From the NCBI GenBank assembly GCA_900110005.1, contig FOCC01000001.1, positions 114,912-178,911 of the forward strand: a stretch of 64,000 nucleotides of DNA, written 5' to 3'. This document shows, piece after piece, positions 56,143 to 64,000 of the stretch. Source of the DNA: Ligilactobacillus sp. WC1T17 (GTDB taxonomy: Bacteria > Bacillota > Bacilli > Lactobacillales > Lactobacillaceae). Under the pieces are notes generated by a model. The model had not been told where the DNA came from and made no database searches. It saw only the letters and a program-made list of their open reading frames with translations. The position numbers and the translations under genes were made by a program. How positions within the stretch are numbered: position 1 is the first letter of the stretch; each line of letters begins with the position of its first letter.

Positions 56143-56180
56143 ATAAAATAAAAAGCTGCGTTTTTAAGCGCAGCTTTTTT
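56143..56180 (+). terminator. Terminator after the MFS remnant
   Basis: AAAAAGCTGCG and CGCAGCTTTTT arms surround TTTTTAAG-like loop sequence and end in T. Confidence 0.8.
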
Positions 56181-56247
56181 TAGCGACATTTTTTGACGCA
56201 AGTGACAGTTATAATAGAGACATAAAATGAAAATAGGGGGCATTTAA

Positions 56248-56388
56248 ATGGAAAAAGCAAAAGTTCAAACCTTAGGTAAATATACGGTTTTGGTATTATC
56301 AAAAGGTTTCAAGACTAAGACAGATGAATATTATTTATCACAGGCCAAAGATGGCACTTTGACTTTAGTGCCGCGCCAACAAAATTAA
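56248..56388 (+). CDS. Small 46-residue protein, AbrB/MazE antitoxin-like
   Basis: The frame runs from ATG 56248 behind a G-rich box (AGGGGG) to TAA 56388. The product has the look of a short swapped-hairpin domain: a GKYTVLVLSKGF strand pair, then DEYYLSQAKDGTLTLVPRQ. That recalls the end of MazE/AbrB-type DNA-binding antitoxins (EY-DG-L-L-P). No toxin gene follows, since sbcD is next. It may be an orphan antitoxin or just a small regulator. Function uncertain. Confidence 0.55.
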   Translation: MEKAKVQTLGKYTVLVLSKGFKTKTDEYYLSQAKDGTLTLVPRQQN

Positions 56389-56434
56389 AAATCCAATGGT
56401 ACAATAAAGATACATTTCAAGAAAGGGTGACGCG

Positions 56435-57556
56435 GTGAAAATATTACATACAGCAGACTGGCATTTGGGCAAAAAGTTAGAAGGATTTAGTTTAGAAGAA
56501 GAGCAAAATGCAGCTCTAAGCCAGTTAGAACAACTCGCCAAAGCCGAACAAGTCGATGCAATTGTGGTGGCAGGCGATATTTATGACCAAAAAAATCCAG
56601 CTGATCAAACTATTACACTTGTCAATCATTGGTTTAAAAAATTTAACAAGGACGATCATTTTCCTTTGCTAGCGATTAGCGGGAACCATGATTCAGCTGC
56701 CAAGTTAGCCGTAGGGGATGATTGGTATGCGGACAAGCAATTTTACATGCATACTAAATTAGAGCAGGCTTTTGAACCCATAGAAATGGGGAATGTCCAA
56801 TTCTTTTTGCTGCCTTATTTTGCACCCTATCAAGCTAGTGAGTATTTTCAAGATGACACGCTTAAGACGGAAGCTTTAGCTATGGCAAAAATCGTAGCGA
56901 AAATGAAACAGCAGTTTAAGCCGGACTTAAAACACATCTTGGTGGCTCATTTCTTTGCAGCCGGAAGCTCGAAAACGGACTCGGATAGTCAAAGTGAAGT
57001 CGGCGGCTTAGCAGCAGTGCCGCTTGATTTACTGGAAGTTTTTGATTACGTTGCTTTAGGCCACTTACACGGATATCAGGCGTCGAAGCATCCAACCATC
57101 AAATATAGCGGTTCACCGGTTAAATATTCTTTATCGGAACAAAAGCAGACGAAAGGCTGTTTTATTGTAGATACAAACAAAGATACGGTAACTTTTAAAG
57201 CATTGACACCGCTGCATGATTTAGTGGCTTTAAAAGGCGATTTTGAAGACCTATTACAGCAAGAAGTTAAAGATGAACAAGCTTTCTTTTATCTGACACT
57301 CACTAATGAAGTACCAATCATTGAGGCTTATAACCGCTTAAAAGCAAAATATCCCCGCTTAGTGCAGTTTAAATATGCTTATAAAAATGAAGCTACGGCT
57401 GAAAATGAAGTTAAATTAGATTTGAAACAGGATCCTTTAACACTGTTGACGACTTTTTTTGGCAAAATGGCTAAAGGTCAAAATGAGTTAACGCCTTACC
57501 AATTAGAAATAGCAAAAGATTGCCTTGAAGAAGCGAAAAAGGAGGAAACAAAATGA
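56435..57556 (+). CDS. sbcD: Exonuclease subunit SbcD
   Basis: The 373-residue Mre11-type nuclease has phosphoesterase motifs HTADWHLGKKL, GDIYD, SGNHDS and GHLHGYQ, which bind two metals. With SbcC it cuts hairpins and protein-blocked DNA ends. The start is GTG 56435 after GAAAGGGTG. Its stop overlaps the sbcC start by four bases. A nuclease that attacks DNA hairpins in a genome full of long palindromic repeats is worth noting. Confidence 0.96.
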   Translation: MKILHTADWHLGKKLEGFSLEEEQNAALSQLEQLAKAEQVDAIVVAGDIYDQKNPADQTITLVNHWFKKFNKDDHFPLLAISGNHDSAAKLAVGDDWYADKQFYMHTKLEQAFEPIEMGNVQFFLLPYFAPYQASEYFQDDTLKTEALAMAKIVAKMKQQFKPDLKHILVAHFFAAGSSKTDSDSQSEVGGLAAVPLDLLEVFDYVALGHLHGYQASKHPTIKYSGSPVKYSLSEQKQTKGCFIVDTNKDTVTFKALTPLHDLVALKGDFEDLLQQEVKDEQAFFYLTLTNEVPIIEAYNRLKAKYPRLVQFKYAYKNEATAENEVKLDLKQDPLTLLTTFFGKMAKGQNELTPYQLEIAKDCLEEAKKEETK

Positions 57557-60500
57557 AGCCTCTCAAATTAAGTCTTAAAAATTTTGGCCCGTATGAAAAA
57601 GCGCAAGTCGATTTTAGCCAGCTTGAAAGTCCTTTTTTGATTACCGGAGCGACAGGCAGTGGTAAGACGACTTTATTTGAAGCCATGGAATTTGCTTTAT
57701 ATGGGGTCTCGCGGGGCAAAACGATTAAAGAAACTATCTCTAATTTTGCGCCCAAAGGCAGCCTAATGCAGGTTAATTTTTGTTTTGAACACCAAAGTAA
57801 AGCTTATGAGGTTCAAAGAAGCTATAAATTAACTCAAAAAGGCGACCTGTCATATGATAATAAAACCAGTTATTTTAAACGGTTAGTCGATAACACGACT
57901 TTGGCCAATAAAACGCAAAACATTAATGATGAAATCAAAAGGCTTTTAAATATTGATGCAACACAATTTAGACAGATTGTGATGCTGCAGCAGGGGGAAT
58001 TTAGTGCTTTTTTAAAAGCAAATCGTAATGATAAAGAGGAGTTATTTCGGAAAGCTTTCGGTACTAATATTTATCAATTATGGACACAAAAGGTCAAACA
58101 ACGCTTCGACGAAGACAGTCAGGTTTTAAAAGAGCAGCAAGTACAGTTAAATCAGCTGTTTAAGCAGCTTCAATTTAACGATTCCCTGCAAGAAAAAGCT
58201 GCGGAGCTTTTAACGCCAGCTGAAAAAAATAAGACTAATATTGTAGATATTTTGCAACTGTTAGCCTTAATTGAGGAACAAACAGCCTTATGGCAGGCAG
58301 ATATTGCGCAGTTAAATAAAAAGAAAAGCGCCCAAGAACAGGAGCGTGATTTAGCGCAAAACCAACTCGGCAAGCAAACATCCATCAACCAGCGCTTGCA
58401 AAATCAAGCTGCTTTACTAAAAGAACAGGCTGCTTTACGCGAACAAGCACCAAGTATGCAGCAAAAAGAAGCGTTATTAAATCAGCTTAATTTTGCTAAA
58501 GAAAATCAGAGTTTATGGGAGAGATACCATGACAATAGCGGGCAAGCTGAGCAAGCTAAAAAACAAGCCCAGCTTTTAAAAGAGCAATTGGCGCAAATGG
58601 AGCAAACCAGCCAAATTTTAGCTGCTGAAAACCAAAGCTTAGCTAATAAGCTCCCCCAAATAAAGCAAATGCAACAGCAATTAACGCTTTTAAACAGTAA
58701 ATTAGATGAATTTGATCATTATGAGCAGGCCAAGCTTGAAAATAAGCATTTGCTGGACCTCGCCAAACAAGAGCAGGCAAAATATCAAGATACTCAAAAT
58801 AAGTTGGTGGAACTCAAACAGGTTAGAGAAAAATTGGAGCAAAAGCAGGCTGCTTTACTGGACGAAGCCGAACTTTTGCGTAAAAAAAATAAGCAGGAGC
58901 TGGCGCAACAGACACTAAGGACCGGTGTTGCTAATTTTAGTCGGCAAAGACAGGCTTTAAAGCAGGTAAATGATTTATTAGCGCAAAAGTTTCCTGAATA
59001 TCAAGCAGCCAAGGAAAACGAGCAGAAGACGCTGCAATTATGGCGCGAGTTAGAACAGCAATATACAGCTAATATTAGTGCTGAACTAGCCCAAAATTTA
59101 GCCGACAATACCCCTTGTCCGGTTTGCGGGTCCACCACGCACCCGCATTTAGCACAGGCAATACCGGGTAAAATCAGCAAAAATGATGTCAATCAAGCCA
59201 AGCAAAGAGCTGATCAAGCTTGGAAAAATAAAAATGAAATTGAAGCCAACTTTCTTGAAACAAAGCAAAGACAGACGGAAAAAAGCGCTGATTTAGCCTT
59301 AGCTAAAGACCAGCTCAAGCAAATGGGTTATGTCAGTTTTGCACAAGCTAAAGAAGCTTTACAATTAGGTCAAGAAACGCTGCTTTCATTAGAAGAAAGC
59401 TACCAGGCCAACGCTAAACAAAAGCAGGTTTTACTTGATCAATTAGCTTTAACCATGGGTAAAGAAGACAAGTTAACACAGTCTTTAAGTGCCATGCAGG
59501 CTAAACTTATGCAAATTGAAACTAAAAAAGCCCAAGCTGAAGCCCAGTTAGCTGAAATTGCAGCTAGAATACCGCAAGAATTTACCAATAAAGCCCAGTT
59601 AGAAGCTAAAATCAAACAACTACACCAGGAGATTGCGTCTTTTGAAAGTGAACACAAGGCTAAACAAAAGCAATGGCAGGACTTGCAAACAGATATTGAA
59701 GTTGCTAAAAGTAAGCAAGCTAATCTTAAAACGCTAGCTCAAAACGCTTTAGAAAATGCGCAAAAATCCAAAGAACTATTGCAGGAAGCTTTAAGAAAAA
59801 ATGCTTTAACTTGGGATGAGTTAGCTCAGTTATATCAAGCTTTAGATCAAAGACAAACTTTATTAGACAGTCTCAAAGAATACCAGTCACATGTGCAAAC
59901 AATCGAAAATCAGTTAGCGCTTTTGGCGAGTGAACTAAAAGATGAACATTTTGTCAATACAACTGAACTGGAACAAAAGATTGCAGCTTTTAAAGCAGAA
60001 ATTGATCAATTACAGGGAAAAGAAAGTAATTTGAAAGCTTTACTGAAGCAAAATAAGCAAATTGAAAACCAAATTGGGACCTTAAATGAGGCACTGAACG
60101 ACCGTTATCAAAAGTTGGGTGAGCTAAAACAATTGAATGATATTATGAGTGGTTTAGGCAATAAGACCAGTGGCAGCGGTAGCCGGAGTAAAGTATCACT
60201 TGAGCGTTATATTTTGCGGGAATATTTTAAAAAAGCTTTGCGGGTAGCCAATCCTGAGTTAAGGAAGATGACTAATGGACGCTATGAGCTTAAAATGCAC
60301 AGCCTAGATGACAATAATCAAGGCTTTGAAATTGACGTTTTAGATAATTACATGAATGAAACAAGAAGTAGTGACAGGTTATCAGGTGGTGAAACTTTTG
60401 AAGTATCATTAGCTTTGGCACTAGCAATCAGCAAGGTTATTCAAGCACAGGCTGGAGGCGTTGAAATTGATGCGCTCTTTATTGATGAAGGTTTTGGAAC

Positions 60501-60675
60501 TTTAGATAAGGAGCATGTGGAACATACGGTGGAAGTTTTGCAACACTTGGGTCAAGCTCATCAAATGGTAGGGGTTATCAGCCATTTGGATGAATTAAAA
60601 GAAGCTTTGAATATGCAATTACAAATCACGCCTGAGGGCAATGGCAGAAGTACCGTGGCCGTTGTTGCGCAATAA
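57553..60675 (+). CDS. sbcC: Exonuclease subunit SbcC
   Basis: The 1040-residue Rad50-type ATPase has Walker A TGATGSGKTTLFEAM at the N-terminus and a long coiled coil rich in Gln, Ala and Lys. The zinc hook CPVC is near residue 520. The C-terminal signature is RLSGGETFEVSLALALA, with Walker B ALFIDEGFGTLD. It holds DNA ends for SbcD. It is co-translated with sbcD. Confidence 0.96.
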   Translation: MKPLKLSLKNFGPYEKAQVDFSQLESPFLITGATGSGKTTLFEAMEFALYGVSRGKTIKETISNFAPKGSLMQVNFCFEHQSKAYEVQRSYKLTQKGDLSYDNKTSYFKRLVDNTTLANKTQNINDEIKRLLNIDATQFRQIVMLQQGEFSAFLKANRNDKEELFRKAFGTNIYQLWTQKVKQRFDEDSQVLKEQQVQLNQLFKQLQFNDSLQEKAAELLTPAEKNKTNIVDILQLLALIEEQTALWQADIAQLNKKKSAQEQERDLAQNQLGKQTSINQRLQNQAALLKEQAALREQAPSMQQKEALLNQLNFAKENQSLWERYHDNSGQAEQAKKQAQLLKEQLAQMEQTSQILAAENQSLANKLPQIKQMQQQLTLLNSKLDEFDHYEQAKLENKHLLDLAKQEQAKYQDTQNKLVELKQVREKLEQKQAALLDEAELLRKKNKQELAQQTLRTGVANFSRQRQALKQVNDLLAQKFPEYQAAKENEQKTLQLWRELEQQYTANISAELAQNLADNTPCPVCGSTTHPHLAQAIPGKISKNDVNQAKQRADQAWKNKNEIEANFLETKQRQTEKSADLALAKDQLKQMGYVSFAQAKEALQLGQETLLSLEESYQANAKQKQVLLDQLALTMGKEDKLTQSLSAMQAKLMQIETKKAQAEAQLAEIAARIPQEFTNKAQLEAKIKQLHQEIASFESEHKAKQKQWQDLQTDIEVAKSKQANLKTLAQNALENAQKSKELLQEALRKNALTWDELAQLYQALDQRQTLLDSLKEYQSHVQTIENQLALLASELKDEHFVNTTELEQKIAAFKAEIDQLQGKESNLKALLKQNKQIENQIGTLNEALNDRYQKLGELKQLNDIMSGLGNKTSGSGSRSKVSLERYILREYFKKALRVANPELRKMTNGRYELKMHSLDDNNQGFEIDVLDNYMNETRSSDRLSGGETFEVSLALALAISKVIQAQAGGVEIDALFIDEGFGTLDKEHVEHTVEVLQHLGQAHQMVGVISHLDELKEALNMQLQITPEGNGRSTVAVVAQ

Positions 60676-60740
60676 TTCATTGCATGAAGCGCTTTACAAT
60701 GATAAAATTAAAACAAATTTATTAAAAAGGATGTCAAAAC

Positions 60741-61067
60741 GTGAATAGTAAAAATGAAACTAATTTTGTCGGTAAGTATGCCAACCTTTTTTTAGGAATT
60801 GTTTTATGGTTTAGTTTTATCTTGTTGACGGCAATTATTATCTTTCAACTTTTTAAAGATGCCAGTCATATCAGCAGTCAGGTTTATATGTTTGATTTAT
60901 TTAGTTTAACAGCCACAGGCCTTTGGACAATCTATTTTGGACCTGGTAAAAAGGCTGATGGTGTCGCAGCCAAGATTAAGGGCAAGATGAATAATGCATG
61001 GACTATTTTATGGATGATTGTCGCTATTTTGGCGATCATTGCCCAAATTATTCGCTTTATTAAATAA
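60741..61067 (+). CDS. Small membrane protein of unknown function
   Basis: The 108-residue protein has three hydrophobic segments (residues 13-37, 48-66 and 87-106) and a charged loop (GPGKKADGVAAKIKGK). The start is GTG 60741 behind AAAAGGATG. It lies 65 bases after sbcC. I do not recognise a family. Confidence 0.65.
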   Translation: MNSKNETNFVGKYANLFLGIVLWFSFILLTAIIIFQLFKDASHISSQVYMFDLFSLTATGLWTIYFGPGKKADGVAAKIKGKMNNAWTILWMIVAILAIIAQIIRFIK

Positions 61068-61498
61068 CAGACTGAATTTACTCCTTCTAGAGTAGGTATA
61101 AAGCTGGGTGAAGCTTTGTATTTATTTTAGTGGGAGTTTTTGGTAACTGTTTAAATTAAAATGAGAGGATAACGAATTTTATACTATTCTTGGAGGAAAT
61201 ATGGCGTAATTTAAGGGAGATTATGTTCAGGGATGGACAAAGGGGCGCCATAAAAATATCTGGGGAGATGAAAAAATGAAGGTTTTGTGGGAAAAACAAT
61301 TTGAATTAAGAGCCATTATTGAAAATTATTTACGGCAAAAGGGGTATAGTAAAAAAAGCCTTGCCCCCTGCCGTCAGCGAATATGTTAAAAGATACGGTA
61401 AGTATTAGCGATGAGGGGTTAAAACTTTTTGAAAATTCAATTAATAATACCAGCATAACGCCGCAGAGTTAGCCAAAGCTCCTACTTATAAATATTTT
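61068..61498. other. Gap with a decayed coding remnant
   Basis: Short frames with ribosome-site-like AGGAGG and GGGGAG sequences lie around 61190-61275. One, starting at the ATG near 61276, reads MKVLWEKQFELRAIIENYL and stops after 38 codons. No frame continues and I see no known family. It looks like debris of one or two former genes. Confidence 0.4.
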
Positions 61499-62107
61499 TT
61501 ACCCCTTTAAAATCGTTGCGACCCGCTTTTGTAAATCAGGAATGACTTCTTGTTCAAACCAAGGATTTTTAGCCAGCCAAATTTGATTCCGCGGTGATGG
61601 GTGAATCAAAGGAAAATAGGCTGGCAAATAATTTGAATAAGCGCGGACGACATCCGTCAACTTAGCTGAACTCTTTAAGTTGAGGTACTTTTTAGCGGCA
61701 TAACTGCCTACCAAAATCGTTAATTGAATTTGCGGCATGAGGTCAAATAAGAGTGGATGCCATTTTTGACTAAAGTCTTTTCTGGGAGCAAGGTCGCCTG
61801 ATTTGCCTTTGCCGGGATAGTAAAAATCCATCGGAATGATCGCGAATAAATCAGAATTATAAAAAGTATCAGCGCTGACACCTAACCATTGGCGCAAGCG
61901 GACACCTGAGGGATCATTCCAAAAAATGCCAGTGTCTTGTGCTTTTTTGCCGGGAGCTTGCCCAATAATGGCGATTTTAGCTGTGGTCGAAGCTTTATAT
62001 AAAGGTTCAATTCCTTGCGACGTATACTTGGCATTTTGCGGATCATTTTTGATTTGTTGAAAAATAGCTTGAAATTTATCCAAAATAGCGCCTTCTTTCG
62101 CTTTCAT
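61499..62107 (-). CDS. Uracil-DNA glycosylase superfamily protein
   Basis: The 202-residue protein has IIGQAPGKKAQDTGIFWNDPSGVRLRQWL-type motif A (GQAPG near residue 49) and the second active-site motif HPSPRN near residue 168. These mark the uracil-DNA glycosylase superfamily, a branch common in lactobacilli and often annotated family 4/5-like. The role is base-excision repair. It has a weak ribosome site. Its exact lesion specificity is not shown. Confidence 0.87.
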   Translation of the reverse strand: MKAKEGAILDKFQAIFQQIKNDPQNAKYTSQGIEPLYKASTTAKIAIIGQAPGKKAQDTGIFWNDPSGVRLRQWLGVSADTFYNSDLFAIIPMDFYYPGKGKSGDLAPRKDFSQKWHPLLFDLMPQIQLTILVGSYAAKKYLNLKSSAKLTDVVRAYSNYLPAYFPLIHPSPRNQIWLAKNPWFEQEVIPDLQKRVATILKG

Positions 62108-62137
62108 TGTACTAATTTTTTTAAAAATAACAAGTAA

Positions 62138-62162
62138 AAATCGCTTGCTTCAACAAGCGGCT
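62138..62162 (-). terminator. Terminator of the acetyltransferase gene
   Basis: The minus-strand arms CGCTTG and CAAGCG surround TTGAAG and are followed by ATTTTT. Confidence 0.7.
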
Positions 62163-62168
62163 GCAAAA

Positions 62169-62717
62169 TTAAATTTGATACATTTTAACTGGCAAAATGA
62201 GTGGCTGTAAAAAGCCGAGCACATGCCGCATCAGTTGCGGATAAGCTTGCGGATCGACTTTCTTTTGAGAATAGGTTAAAAAATCAAATTCTTCTCCGCC
62301 TTTTTCACGGCTATAATATCCGGAAGGCAAGAAGTTATTGCGGTGGTAGAATTTTTGCCGGCGGATACGTTGGGCGTTATTTTCCTTTGAAGCGTCAATT
62401 CTTTCGGCACTAAGACCAATTACCAGGTTTTGGTAGCGGGCAGCGATGAGCTTGATTAACCGTGAACCATAACCTTGGGAGCGGAACTCTGGTGCAATAG
62501 CCAAAAAGAAGACATAGGCCAACGTGGCATCTTTTAAGGTATAGATAAAGCCAATCCATTTATCATCGTCGTAAAGACTGCAAAATTCAGCTGTTTGCTT
62601 TTTGGTTTTACTCTTTAAAAAACAAAAAGGCAAGCGCTCAACCGCAGGGAAAGCAGTAAGATACAGCTTTTTAATTTTATCCCAATCTTTATTAGCTTCA
62701 ACAAGTTGTAAAGTCAT
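62169..62717 (-). CDS. GNAT-family N-acetyltransferase
   Basis: The 182-residue protein has the acetyl-CoA binding motif A as FLAIAPEFRSQGYGSRLIKLI (near residue 72-92, Q/RxxGxG/A). Its C-terminal part has RRQKFYHRNNFLPSGYYSRE. It acetylates an unknown amine substrate. The same-strand glycosylase gene follows after a terminator. Substrate cannot be predicted. Confidence 0.88.
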   Translation of the reverse strand: MTLQLVEANKDWDKIKKLYLTAFPAVERLPFCFLKSKTKKQTAEFCSLYDDDKWIGFIYTLKDATLAYVFFLAIAPEFRSQGYGSRLIKLIAARYQNLVIGLSAERIDASKENNAQRIRRQKFYHRNNFLPSGYYSREKGGEEFDFLTYSQKKVDPQAYPQLMRHVLGFLQPLILPVKMYQI

Positions 62718-62771
62718 AAAAATCCCCCTCTAATCTTCTTAACCATAGCAAAAATTTTTTTCAAAAGCAAT

Positions 62772-62800
62772 CAAAAACCAGGCCTAAAAGCCTGGTTTTC
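62772..62800. terminator. Bidirectional terminator-like hairpin
   Basis: AAAACCAGGC and GCCTGGTTTT arms surround CTAAAA. It separates the acetyltransferase promoter from the repeat array. Confidence 0.65.
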
Positions 62801-62811
62801 GTATAATTTAT

Positions 62812-63389
62812 TTGCTGCGAAGCCTTTGCAGCCCCGCTTCGTCGCAGTCCAGCTTGTCATACAGCCCATAACCGGCTCCCAAAAGCACCCTGATGTAGTA
62901 CGGCTTTTGGTCGCATGGGCTTAGTGACAAGGAACTACTCCTCGGGGGCTTAGCAGCCCCGCTTCGTCGTAGTCCAACTTGTCATACAGCCCATAACCGC
63001 TCCCCAAAGCACCCTGATGTAGTACGGCAAAACTTCGCAGGCTTCTAGTGACAAGAACCTGTCTCTTAGAGGCTTTCAGCCTCACTGCGAGCCAGGCCAC
63101 TTGTCATACAAAGCCTAAGCGCTCGGTTTTGCACCCTGGAGTAGTACGGCAAAACTTCGCATGAGCCTAGCGCTAAGGACCTGAAGGCTAGGAGGGGACA
63201 AGCCCCTCGCGTCGCCATCAGGCCAAGCTTAGCTTACGGCTCATAAGCGCTCAGTTTTGCACCCTGAAGTAGTCGGGCTTTTCTTGGCAAGCTTCTAGAG
63301 CTAAGCCCCTTAATCCTTGGGGCTTTACAGCCCACGGCGGGTTCAGGGCACTTAGCTTACGAAGCTTAACCGCCAAGAAAAGCACCCTT
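62812..63389. repeat. Hairpin-mosaic repeat array 9 (about five units)
   Basis: This is the longest array. In order: a partial and a full unit of the TTTTGGTCGC/GCTCCCAAAA type, a CAAAACTTCGCAGG unit, a CAAAACTTCGCATGAGCC unit with a distinct centre, and a TTTTCTTGGC/GCCAAGAAAA unit. Each junction is GCACCCTG plus a short TAGTACGGC or TAGTCGGGC spacer. The array ends against the pepO stop codon. Confidence 0.87.
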
Positions 63390-64000
63390 ACCAGATGTGG
63401 ACGCGCTTTTCTTTTGGTAGCCACATGCCGTCATTTTCGTGGACGTCAAAGGCAGTATAGAAGTCATCGAGATTCTTGGGCTGAACATTGGCACGCAGGG
63501 TGTGGGGCGCGTGGACGTCAACGGCTAAGAGCAGCTTTTGTCTTTCAAGTGAAGATTTCATGCACCAAATACGGGCCCAGCTGATGAAGAAGGCGCGCAA
63601 GTCACAGTCTTTTTCTCCCTTGGCTGCTTCTAAGGCGCAGGAAAGGCCACCGGCATCAGCGATATTTTCGGAAACGACCAGCTTACCGTTAACGGTCCCA
63701 GCTTCGGTCTTTAAGCCGTCAAATTCAGCAATCATTTGTTGAGCTAATTCTTGGAAGTGTTTCAAATCGGCTTCCGTCCACCAGTTATTCAAATTGCCGT
63801 ATTCGTCGAATTGTGCCCCGTTATTATCAAAGGCGTGGGAGATTTCATGGGCCATGACAGCGCCGATGCCGCCGTAATTTTCACTAGCGGTTTGGTCTAA
63901 ACTGTAAAATGGTGCTTGTAAGATAGCAGCTGGGAAGACGATGATGTTAAATGATGGATCATAGTAGGCATTAACCATATGAGCCGGCATTTCCCAACGG
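63388..64000 (-). CDS. pepO: M13-family endopeptidase PepO, C-terminal part
   Basis: The frame runs off the right edge, so about the last 204 residues are seen of a protein of normally about 630. The zinc site HEISH (near 63840) and the third ligand in ENIADAGG (near 63665) are present. The AHMVNAYYDPSFN and RANVQPKNLDDFYTAFDV segments are typical of the neprilysin-like M13 family. It cleaves oligopeptides in the cytoplasm. Its TAA stop directly precedes the GGGTGC of repeat array 9. Confidence 0.93.
   Translation of the reverse strand, partial: RWEMPAHMVNAYYDPSFNIIVFPAAILQAPFYSLDQTASENYGGIGAVMAHEISHAFDNNGAQFDEYGNLNNWWTEADLKHFQELAQQMIAEFDGLKTEAGTVNGKLVVSENIADAGGLSCALEAAKGEKDCDLRAFFISWARIWCMKSSLERQKLLLAVDVHAPHTLRANVQPKNLDDFYTAFDVHENDGMWLPKEKRVHIW

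Noticed and set aside
62812..63389. Integron-like attC array
   Set aside because: GCCTAAC-type boxes occur in some repeat units and recall attC core sites, but they vary (GCCTAAG, CCCATAAC), there are no gene cassettes between units and no integrase.

Overview
The window is chromosomal DNA from a low-GC Gram-positive bacterium, almost certainly a member of the Lactobacillaceae. The evidence is the gene set and order (dnaA-dnaN-yaaA-recF-gyrB-gyrA-rpsF-ssb-rpsR leftward, rpmH-rnpA-yidC rightward), cre-type catabolite sites, an Asn T-box, PTS cellobiose-type genes, pyruvate formate-lyase, strong AGGAGG ribosome binding sites and frequent TTG/GTG starts. I cannot name the species from sequence alone.

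The chromosome origin lies near 32.0-34.1 kb. Gene orientation flips there: nearly everything to the left is on the minus strand, while rpmH, rnpA, yidC, mnmE, mnmG and sbcDC run on the plus strand. DnaA boxes sit upstream of dnaA. A DnaA-trio tract with an AT-rich stretch sits between dnaA and dnaN, so the origin looks bipartite as in Bacillus. A perfect parS site (51156-51171) follows mnmG, although parA/parB are not next to it.

Layout. 0-11 kb: tRNA-Lys, a probable vitamin B6 uptake and kinase pair, a nucleoside transporter, a catabolite-sensitive unclassified structured RNA, a hotdog thioesterase, pflBA and a MacAB-like export operon with a palindromic operator. 11-24 kb: purA, a two-gene unit of small proteins behind a LexA-type box, T-box controlled asnB, dnaB, rplI, gdpP, a secreted DUF1002-type protein, pnuC, and then a 1-kb non-coding stretch. 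That stretch holds two tandem C-rich small RNA candidates and a DnaA-box cluster. 24-35 kb: the replication and ribosomal core. 36-48 kb: accessory genes inserted between yidC and mnmE (ApbE/flavin reductase, DHH phosphoesterase, amidotransferase, trxB and a split beta-glucoside PTS regulon). 51-64 kb: a DUF2207 protein, an alcohol dehydrogenase, a decayed bacteriocin locus with a quorum-sensing type promoter, sbcDC, a uracil-DNA glycosylase-like enzyme, a GNAT acetyltransferase and the 3' part of pepO.

A family of modular, long-armed palindromic repeats (about 17 units of roughly 105-130 bp in nine arrays) is scattered through the window, mostly right at the 3' ends of genes. In gdpP and trxB the repeat itself supplies the last codons and the stop.

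The signals most worth following are the paired C-rich RNAs at 22.47-23.10 kb, the structured RNA at 3.28-3.59 kb, the hairpin-mosaic repeats, a shared nine-base operator placed identically in three beta-glucoside promoters, and the LytTR-type direct repeats before the bacteriocin-like gene. All calls come from reading the sequence; no database search was run.
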